From: Acidobacteriota bacterium
GTDB lineage: Bacteria; Acidobacteriota; Thermoanaerobaculia; Multivoradales; JAGPDF01
Length of the DNA: 34,110 nt
Direction of reading: 5' to 3'
Assembly: GCA_017860005.1 (NCBI GenBank)
Contig: JAFNAE010000008.1
Location: 1-34,110 of the forward strand
The position numbers and the translations under genes are program-made. Below, one piece after another: positions 16,209 through 22,362 of this stretch (positions are counted from its first letter, which is position 1; the number at the start of each line of letters is the position of its first letter). Below the pieces are notes generated by a model. That model was not told the DNA's origin, did no database searches, and was given only the letters and a program-made list of their open reading frames with translations.

Positions 16209-17417
16209 ATGCGGCTCCGCAGCCTCCCTGGCCGCGCCGCGCGCACGTTCGAGCGCGAGCTCCGCAAGCTGCGCAGGATCGACGAGAAGGTGGTCCGGGT
16301 GCCCGCCGCCGTCGATCCGCCGCGCGGGCGGGCGATCCTCTCGTACATCGTCGATCCCTTCCTGCTCCCGCCCGGTGCTCCCGTCCCGCACAGCCACACC
16401 CACGACTGGGAGTCGCTGACCATGGGGCGCACGCTCGCCGCGCTCGGCTTCGAGCTCGACGTGGTGCACTGGACGAACCGCACGTTCGAGCCGCGCGGCG
16501 ACTACGACCTGCTGGTCGACGTGCGCCTGCTGCTCGAGCGGCTCGCGCCCCGGCTCGGCCCGGGCTGCCTCAAGGTGATGCACGCCGAGACCGCCCACCC
16601 GTCCTTCTACAACCCCGCGCAGCGCGCCCGCCTCGACGCGCTCGCGGCGCGCCGTGGCATCCGCCTCGCCCCGTTCAAGCTCCTCGACGACAATCGGGCC
16701 ATCGAGCACGCCGACGCCGCGACCATCCTCGGCAACGAGGCCACGCAGGCGACTTACCGCTTCGCGGGCAAGCCGCTCTACCCGGTGCCGATCTCCCAGC
16801 CCGTGCTCTATCCCTTCCCGGAGGAGAAGGACTTCGCGGCCGCGCGCAGGCGCTTCCTCTGGTTCGGCAGCGGCGGCATGGTGCACAAGGGGCTCGACCT
16901 CGTGCTCGAGGCGTTCTCGGGGATGCCCGAGCTGGAGCTCGCGGTGGCCGGTCCGGTCGAGCGCGAGCGCGACTTCGAGCGCGCCTTCGCGCGCGAGCTC
17001 TACCGGACCCCGAACATCCGCGCCCTGGGCTGGGTCGACGTCGCCGGGCCCGCCTTCACCGCGCTCGCCGGGCGCACGCTCGGCCTCGTCTACCCCTCCT
17101 GCTCGGAGGGCCAGAACGGCGGCACCGTCTCCTGCATGCACGCCGCCCTGATCCCGCTCGTCACGCGCGAGGTCGGCGTGGACGTCGCGCCCGGGTGCGG
17201 CGTCGTGCTGGGCGAGCCCACGGTCGAGGGCATCCGCGCCGCGGTGCGCGCGCTCGCCGCGCGTCCGCCGGCGGAGCTCGCGCGCATGGCGCGCAGCGCC
17301 TGGAGCCACGCCCGGGAGCACCACACTCGCGAGCGCTTCGCGAGCGTCTACCGCCAGCGCGTGCTGGAGATCGTCGGGCGCTTCCGGCCCGCGCTGCGCT
17401 CCCGCCTGCTCGCCTGA
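16209..17417 (+). CDS. glycosyltransferase family 4-like protein
   Basis: This 402-residue GT-B fold protein transfers a sugar from a nucleotide donor to a growing glycan at the cytoplasmic membrane face. The C-terminal Rossmann half shows FLWFGSGGMVHKGLDLVLEA (about 218-237), as in GT4 'G-x-x-x-x-KG' donor domains, then ELAVAGPVERERDF, IRALGWVDV and VYPSCSEGQNGGTVSCMHAA. The last contains the acidic E-G-Q region that replaces the usual E-x(7)-E motif. The N-terminal half has HSHTHDWESLTMGRTLAALG. It opens the six-gene operon 16209-22341; the deacetylase follows four bases after its stop. Donor sugar and linkage are unknown. Confidence 0.82.
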   Translation: MRLRSLPGRAARTFERELRKLRRIDEKVVRVPAAVDPPRGRAILSYIVDPFLLPPGAPVPHSHTHDWESLTMGRTLAALGFELDVVHWTNRTFEPRGDYDLLVDVRLLLERLAPRLGPGCLKVMHAETAHPSFYNPAQRARLDALAARRGIRLAPFKLLDDNRAIEHADAATILGNEATQATYRFAGKPLYPVPISQPVLYPFPEEKDFAAARRRFLWFGSGGMVHKGLDLVLEAFSGMPELELAVAGPVERERDFERAFARELYRTPNIRALGWVDVAGPAFTALAGRTLGLVYPSCSEGQNGGTVSCMHAALIPLVTREVGVDVAPGCGVVLGEPTVEGIRAAVRALAARPPAELARMARSAWSHAREHHTRERFASVYRQRVLEIVGRFRPALRSRLLA

Positions 17418-17421
17418 GACC

Positions 17422-18177
17422 GTGACCGACCTGCTCGTCCTCTCGCCGCATCTCGACGACGCCGTGCTCTCCTGCGGCGGCCGGATCGCCGAGACCACCG
17501 CGCGCGGGGGCGACGTCCTGGTCGTCACGGTGTTCACCGCCGACGAGCCCGCCGTGCCGCCCTCGCGCCTCGCCGCCGACCTGCGCCGCTGGTGGCGGCT
17601 GCCCGCGGGCGAGGTGATGGCGGCGCGCCGGCGCGAGGACGCCGAGGCGCTGGCGCGCCTGGGGGCCGGCCTGCTCCATCTCGGCCTCCCCGAAGCGCCC
17701 TACCGCCTCGCCGCCTCGGGCCGTCCCTTCTACGACCAGCTCGCGCACCTGTTCGGCGAGCCCGAGCCGGAGGATCGCGACGCGCTCGCCGGCGCGCTCG
17801 GCGCGCACCTGGCGCAGCTTCCTCGCGCGGAGCTCCTGCTCGCTCCGCTCGCGGTGGGAGGGCACGTCGATCACCGGCTCCTGCGCGCCGCCGTCGAGGC
17901 GCAGGACGGGCCCGCCGCGTACTACGAGGAGTTTCCGTACGCGGAGTGGAAGTGGCTCGCCCTGCGCCGCGCGCTCGGCTCGCGGCGGGCCTGGAGCGCG
18001 GAGACGCTGCCGCTGTCGAAGGAGACCTTCGAGCGCCGGGTCGGCGCGATCCTCGCGTACGAATCGCAGGTGCCCGCCATGTTCCGCAGCGAGGCGCGCC
18101 TGCGCAAGCAGCTGCGCCGTTATCTGCGGCGCGCCGGCGGCGAGCGGGTCTGGCGCCGGCGGAGGGAGCGGCGGTGA
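17422..18177 (+). CDS. PIG-L family deacetylase (LmbE-like)
   Basis: This 251-residue zinc-dependent N-acetyl-sugar deacetylase is of the PIG-L/LmbE/BshB type. The zinc motif is SPHLDDAVLSCGG at residues 8-20 (PHxDD), and the third ligand lies in GGHVDHRLL (near 150). VVTVFTADEP matches the strand after the metal site. The GTG start at 17422 is right at the zinc domain. The stop overlaps the next start (GTGA at 18174). In a glycan operon it most likely removes an acetyl group from a GlcNAc-like residue, free, nucleotide-linked or lipid-linked. Confidence 0.9.
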   Translation: MTDLLVLSPHLDDAVLSCGGRIAETTARGGDVLVVTVFTADEPAVPPSRLAADLRRWWRLPAGEVMAARRREDAEALARLGAGLLHLGLPEAPYRLAASGRPFYDQLAHLFGEPEPEDRDALAGALGAHLAQLPRAELLLAPLAVGGHVDHRLLRAAVEAQDGPAAYYEEFPYAEWKWLALRRALGSRRAWSAETLPLSKETFERRVGAILAYESQVPAMFRSEARLRKQLRRYLRRAGGERVWRRRRERR

Positions 18178-19109
18178 GGATCCTGGTCACCGGCGGCGCC
18201 GGGTTCATCGGCGGCCACCTGGTCGAGCGCCTGGCCGGGGAGGGCCACGAGCTGCTGGTGGTCGACGATCTGTCGACCGGCAGCGTCGAGCACCTGCCCC
18301 CTCCGGCGCGGCTGGTCGAGAGCGACTTCGCCGCGCCCGCCGCGCTCGCTGCCGTGGCCGCCTTCCGGCCCGCCGCGATCGTCCACCTCGCGGCGCAGAT
18401 CGACGCCGCCGCGAGCGTGGTCGACCCGCTCGCCGACGCGCGCACCAACGTGCTGTCGACGCTCGCGCTGCTCGAGGCCTGCCGCGCGCTCGAGGCGCGC
18501 CCGCGCGTGGTGTTCGCGAGCTCGGCGGCGGTCTACCCCGAGGGCGTGCCGCTGCCCGCGCGCGAGGCCGCGGCGGGCTCGCCCGCGACGCCCTATGGCG
18601 TCGCGAAGCTCGCGGTGGAGCACTACCTCGCCTGCTACCGGAGCGCCCACCGGCTGTCGAGCCTCGCCCTGCGCTTCGCCAACGTCTACGGCCCCCGCCA
18701 GGGGGCGCGCGCCGAGGGCGGCGTGGTGGCGATCTTCGCCCGCGCCCTGGCCTCGGATCGCCGCGCGCGGATCTTCGGCGACGGCCGCCAGACGCGCGAC
18801 TTCGTGCACGTCGCCGACGTCGTCGATGCGCTCGTGCGCGCCCTCGGCAGCGCGGCGCAGGGCAGCTTCAACGTCTCGACCGCGGTCGAGACCGACGTGC
18901 GCACCGTCTTCGCGCTGCTCGCCGGCCGGCTGCGGCCGGGCGCCGAGCCGGAGCGCGCGCCGCCGCGCCCGGGCGACGTGGCGCGCTCCGCGCTAAGCTA
19001 CGACGCGGCCGCTTCCGGCCTGGGCTGGCGCCCGACGGTCGCGCTCGCCGAAGGGCTGGCCGGCACCGCGGACTGGTTCCTCGGCAGGTCGGGAAAGGAC
19101 CCGAGATGA
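18174..19109 (+). CDS. UDP-glucose 4-epimerase-like sugar epimerase (extended SDR)
   Basis: This 311-residue nucleotide-sugar epimerase or dehydratase of the GalE/WbpP-like extended SDR group has VTGGAGFIGGHLVERL (GxxGxxG), VVDDLSTG, VHLAAQIDAA, the catalytic pair in TPYGVAKLAVEHY, and RFANVYGPRQ. The FVHVADVVDAL motif is characteristic of this family. The GTG at 18174 overlaps the deacetylase stop by four bases and has GGAGG nine bases upstream. Its stop overlaps the next ATG (ATGA at 19106). It supplies an activated sugar to the operon; UDP-Glc/Gal or their N-acetyl forms are the likely substrates. Confidence 0.91.
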   Translation: MRILVTGGAGFIGGHLVERLAGEGHELLVVDDLSTGSVEHLPPPARLVESDFAAPAALAAVAAFRPAAIVHLAAQIDAAASVVDPLADARTNVLSTLALLEACRALEARPRVVFASSAAVYPEGVPLPAREAAAGSPATPYGVAKLAVEHYLACYRSAHRLSSLALRFANVYGPRQGARAEGGVVAIFARALASDRRARIFGDGRQTRDFVHVADVVDALVRALGSAAQGSFNVSTAVETDVRTVFALLAGRLRPGAEPERAPPRPGDVARSALSYDAAASGLGWRPTVALAEGLAGTADWFLGRSGKDPR

Positions 19110-19915
19110 CGAAGCAGCCCCTGGACAAGCGGAAGCTGCCGGTGGTGATCCTCTGCGGCGGTCAGGGCACCCGGCTGCGCGAGCACACCGAGTACGTGCC
19201 CAAGCCGATGGTCGAGATCGGCGAGCAGCCGATCCTCTGGCACATCATGAAGATCTACGGCAGCGCGGGCTTCGAGCGCTTCGTGCTCTGCCTCGGCTAC
19301 AAGAGCTGGGTGATCAAGGAGTACTTCCTGCGCTACCACGAGATGCGCCGCGACTTCACGGTCGCGATGAAGGGCGATCCGCCGCAGGTCGCCTTCCACA
19401 ACCAGGTCGGCGAGGAGAACTGGCGCGTCACCTGCGCCGAGACCGGTGCCGAGAGCGGCACGGGCGGCCGCCTCATGCTGGTGCGCCCGTACGTCGACAC
19501 CGGCACGTTCCTGTTCACCTACGGCGACGCGGTGGGCAACGTCGATCTCGACGCGCTCCTCGACTTCCACCTGCGCTCGGGCCGCATCGCGACCGTGACC
19601 GGCGTGCACCCGACCTCGCGCTACGGCGAGATGAAGGTCGCGGGCGGCAAGGTGCTGGAGTTCAACGAGAAGCCGACGGTGGCCGAGGGCGTGGTCTCGG
19701 GCGGGTTCTTCGTCTTCCAGCGCGAGGTCTTCGACTACCTCGGCGACGACCCGCGCGCCTTCCTCGAGCTCGAGCCGCTGCAGAAGCTGGCCCGCGACGG
19801 CGAGCTCTCGGTCTTCATCCACGAGGGCTTCTGGCACCCGATGGACACCTACCGCGACTGGCAGCACCTCAACGAGGTCTGGAAGTCGGGCCGGGCGCCC
19901 TGGAAGATCTGGTAG
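19106..19915 (+). CDS. rfbF: glucose-1-phosphate cytidylyltransferase
   Basis: This 269-residue enzyme makes CDP-glucose from CTP and glucose-1-phosphate. It has the nucleotidyltransferase motif LCGGQGTRLREHTEYVPKPM (residues 16-35), then EIGEQPILWHIMKIY, FLFTYGDAVGNVDL and the RfbF-typical EFNEKP and EGFWHPMDTYRDW. Length agrees with RfbF/DdhA (about 257). CDP-glucose normally feeds CDP-glucose 4,6-dehydratase (RfbG) and 3,6-dideoxyhexose synthesis, but no rfbG is present in this operon. Either the dehydratase is elsewhere or CDP-glucose, or a product of one of the epimerases here, is used differently. The ATGA overlap with the epimerase suggests coupling. Confidence 0.93.
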   Translation: MTKQPLDKRKLPVVILCGGQGTRLREHTEYVPKPMVEIGEQPILWHIMKIYGSAGFERFVLCLGYKSWVIKEYFLRYHEMRRDFTVAMKGDPPQVAFHNQVGEENWRVTCAETGAESGTGGRLMLVRPYVDTGTFLFTYGDAVGNVDLDALLDFHLRSGRIATVTGVHPTSRYGEMKVAGGKVLEFNEKPTVAEGVVSGGFFVFQREVFDYLGDDPRAFLELEPLQKLARDGELSVFIHEGFWHPMDTYRDWQHLNEVWKSGRAPWKIW

Positions 19916-19960
19916 CCCGGTGCCGGCCCCGCTCCGCGCGCCGACGCCCTCGCCGCTGCC

Positions 19961-20713
19961 GTGACCGCTCCCGACATCTCGTTCGTCGTCCCCCTCTACA
20001 ACGAGGAGGAGAACCTCCCCGAGCTCGCGGCCGAGATCCGCGCCACCATGGCGCGGCTCGGACGCCCCTACGAGGTCCTGTTCGTGGACGACGGTTCGAC
20101 CGACGGCTCGCTCGAGGCGTTGCGTGCGCTCGGCGCCGCCGATCCGCACCTCCGCATCCTGCGCCACCGCCGCAACGCCGGCCAGTCCGCGGGCCTGGCC
20201 ACCGGCTTCCGGGCCGCGCGCGGGCGCATCGTCGTCACCCTCGACGCCGATCTCCAGAACGACCCCGCCGACGTGCCCCGCCTGCTCGACGAGCTCGAGC
20301 GCGGCTACGACGTGGTCTCCGGCGTGCGCGTGGAGCGCCACGACAGCTGGACGCGACGGTTCTCGTCGCGCGTCGCCAACAGCGTGCGGAACTGGGCGAC
20401 CGACGAGCGCATCACGGACGTCGGCTGCTCGCTCAAGGCCTACCGGCGGGAGTTCCTCGACCACCTGCCGATGTTCGGTGGCATGCACCGCTTCCTGCCC
20501 ACCCTGGTGCGCTGGAACGGCGCCCGCGTCACCGAGGTCCCGGTGCGCCACCGCCCGCGTCTCCACGGGGTCGCCAAGTACGGCATCGGCAACCGCCTGT
20601 TCCGCGCGCTCGCGGACCTGTTCGCCGTGCGCTGGATGAGAACGCGCTGGATCGACCCCCGCAACGCCGAGGAGGTCGCCGTGCGCCCGGCGCGGACGCC
20701 GGAGGGCGAATGA
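19961..20713 (+). CDS. polyprenyl-phosphate glycosyltransferase, GT2 (DPM1/ArnC-like)
   Basis: This 250-residue GT2 enzyme moves a sugar from a nucleotide donor to polyprenyl phosphate on the inner membrane face. GT-A motifs are FVVPLYNEEENLPEL, FVDDGSTDGSLEAL, TLDADLQNDPADVPRL (the DAD-like metal site) and DVGCSLKAYRREFLDHL. It is shorter than ArnC or GtrB (about 310-320) and lacks their two C-terminal membrane helices, ending soon after ALADLFAVRWMRTRW; it is therefore more like soluble DPM1. The start is GTG 19961, 45 bases after rfbF. Its stop overlaps the ATG of the ArnT-like gene (ATGA at 20710). The pairing strongly suggests it makes the donor for that enzyme. Confidence 0.9.
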   Translation: MTAPDISFVVPLYNEEENLPELAAEIRATMARLGRPYEVLFVDDGSTDGSLEALRALGAADPHLRILRHRRNAGQSAGLATGFRAARGRIVVTLDADLQNDPADVPRLLDELERGYDVVSGVRVERHDSWTRRFSSRVANSVRNWATDERITDVGCSLKAYRREFLDHLPMFGGMHRFLPTLVRWNGARVTEVPVRHRPRLHGVAKYGIGNRLFRALADLFAVRWMRTRWIDPRNAEEVAVRPARTPEGE

Positions 20714-22341
20714 GCCGGGGCGACCGCCTGCTGCTCGTCTTCCTCGCGCTCGCCATCCTGCTGCCGGGCATCGGCGCCCGCGACCTCTGGAACCCCGACG
20801 AGCCGCGCTACGCCGAGGTGGCGCGCGAGATGCGCGAGGACGGGCACTGGCTGGTGCCGCACGTCAACGGGCGGCTCTACTCGGAGAAACCGCCGCTCCA
20901 GTTCTGGGCCATCGCGGTGGCGTCGCTCGTGACCGGCGGCGTCGACGAGGTCTCGGCCCGCCTGCCCGCGGTGCTGGCGGCGGTGGCGACCCTGCTCCTG
21001 CTCTTCGGCCTCGCGGAGCGGCTCTTCGACCGGCGCGTCGCCTGGTGGTCGGCGCTGGTCTTCCTGACCGCGAGCAAGATCCTCTGGCAGGGTCGCATCG
21101 GGCAGATCGACATGCTCCTGATCGCGCTGGTGACCGCCGCGATGTACTGCTTCGTGCGCGGCCTGGTCGAGGAGCGCCCCGGGTTCTATCGCCTGTTCTT
21201 CGTCTTCACCGGGCTCGCCACGCTCGCCAAGGGACCGGTCGGGCTGCTGCCGCCGCTGCTCGCGATCCTGGTCTGGGGATTCGCCTCCGGCCGGCGCGAC
21301 GTGCTGCGCGCGATGCGCATCCCCACCGGCCTGCTGATCTGGGCCGCGGTGGTCCTCGTCTGGCTCGGCCCGGCGATCGCGGTCGCGGGGCGCGAGTACT
21401 TCGACGTCATCGTCTTCCGCCAGAACCTCACCCGCTACGCCGAGCCCTGGCACCACTTCCAGCCCTGGTACTACTACCTGACCGTCGTCCCGGCCGACTT
21501 CTTCCCGTGGTCGTTCTTCCTGCCCGGCGCGATCTGGATCGGCTGGCGGCGGGTGTTCGGCGCCGCGCGCCGGGGCGTGGGGCTCGCGCTCGCCTGGATG
21601 CTGGTCACGCTCGTCTTCTTCAGCCTCTCGCCCGCGAAACGGACGGTCTACGTGCTGACCATGTACCCGGCGATGGCGCTGCTCGTCGCGGCGTCGTTCG
21701 CGGAGATCGAGTCGAGCTGGCCGCGCCTGCGGCGATGGCTGACCGTGCCGGCGGGCCTGCTCGCCCTGGTGGCGACGGCGGTGCCGGTGGCCGGCCTGGC
21801 CGCGGTACGCCTCGGCCACGCGCGGTGGGCCGACCGCCTGGCCGAGCTCGAGCCGCTCGGCCCCGGCCTGCTGCCCATCCTGCTCGCGCTCGGCATCGTG
21901 CTCGCCGCCGCCGGCCAGCTCGCCTGGCTCGCGGCGCGGCGCGGGCGCCCGCGCGCGCTCGTCCACGCCTGGGCCCTCGGCATGGCGGTGGCGGCCGTCG
22001 CCGCCTGCGTGCTCGTCCTGCCGCGCTTCGATGCGCTGAAATCGGCGCGTCCCCTGGCCGGGCGACTGCTCGAGCTCGCCCCCGCCGGCGAGCCGTGGGC
22101 GATCTGGCCCCGGCTCGACGCTCCGTTCGTCTTCTACACGCGGCGCTTCGCGGTCGAGCTCGAGGGCGAGGCGGAGCTCGCGGCCTTCGCGCGCCGGCCG
22201 GAGCGGGTCTGGCTGCTGATCACCAAGCCCGAGCTCGAGCGCCTGGGCGCCGGCCTGCCGCTGGTCGAGGTGGCGCGCGACGAGGACCGCCGCGAGGGCT
22301 ACGTGCTGCTCGCTTCGAAGCCGCCGCCCGCGCCCGCCTGA
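20710..22341 (+). CDS. ArnT-like GT83 membrane glycosyltransferase
   Basis: This 543-residue GT-C enzyme is of the ArnT/PMT type. The first membrane helix (6-20) leads into ARDLWNPDEPRYAEVAREM, the ArnT hallmark with D30-E31, then GRLYSEKPPLQFW and a dozen further hydrophobic segments. The LTRYAEPWHHFQPWYYYL loop is typical of ArnT. The C-terminal soluble region (about 440-540) is short. Such enzymes transfer a sugar from polyprenyl phosphate to lipid A or another acceptor in the periplasm. It is the last gene of the operon and translationally coupled to its presumed donor synthase. The arn genes for aminoarabinose (arnA, arnB) are not here, so a different sugar is likely. Confidence 0.9.
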   Translation: MSRGDRLLLVFLALAILLPGIGARDLWNPDEPRYAEVAREMREDGHWLVPHVNGRLYSEKPPLQFWAIAVASLVTGGVDEVSARLPAVLAAVATLLLLFGLAERLFDRRVAWWSALVFLTASKILWQGRIGQIDMLLIALVTAAMYCFVRGLVEERPGFYRLFFVFTGLATLAKGPVGLLPPLLAILVWGFASGRRDVLRAMRIPTGLLIWAAVVLVWLGPAIAVAGREYFDVIVFRQNLTRYAEPWHHFQPWYYYLTVVPADFFPWSFFLPGAIWIGWRRVFGAARRGVGLALAWMLVTLVFFSLSPAKRTVYVLTMYPAMALLVAASFAEIESSWPRLRRWLTVPAGLLALVATAVPVAGLAAVRLGHARWADRLAELEPLGPGLLPILLALGIVLAAAGQLAWLAARRGRPRALVHAWALGMAVAAVAACVLVLPRFDALKSARPLAGRLLELAPAGEPWAIWPRLDAPFVFYTRRFAVELEGEAELAAFARRPERVWLLITKPELERLGAGLPLVEVARDEDRREGYVLLASKPPPAPA

Positions 22342-22343
22342 GC

Positions 22344-22361
22344 CGGCGCGTCGGCGCGCCG
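22344..22361. terminator. GC hairpin between convergent genes
   Basis: A perfect 7-bp stem (CGGCGCG / CGCGCCG) with loop TCGG sits directly after the ArnT-like stop and at the end of the protease gene. It could stop transcription from both sides. No T-tract is present, so termination strength is uncertain. Confidence 0.4.
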
Positions 22362-22362
22362 C

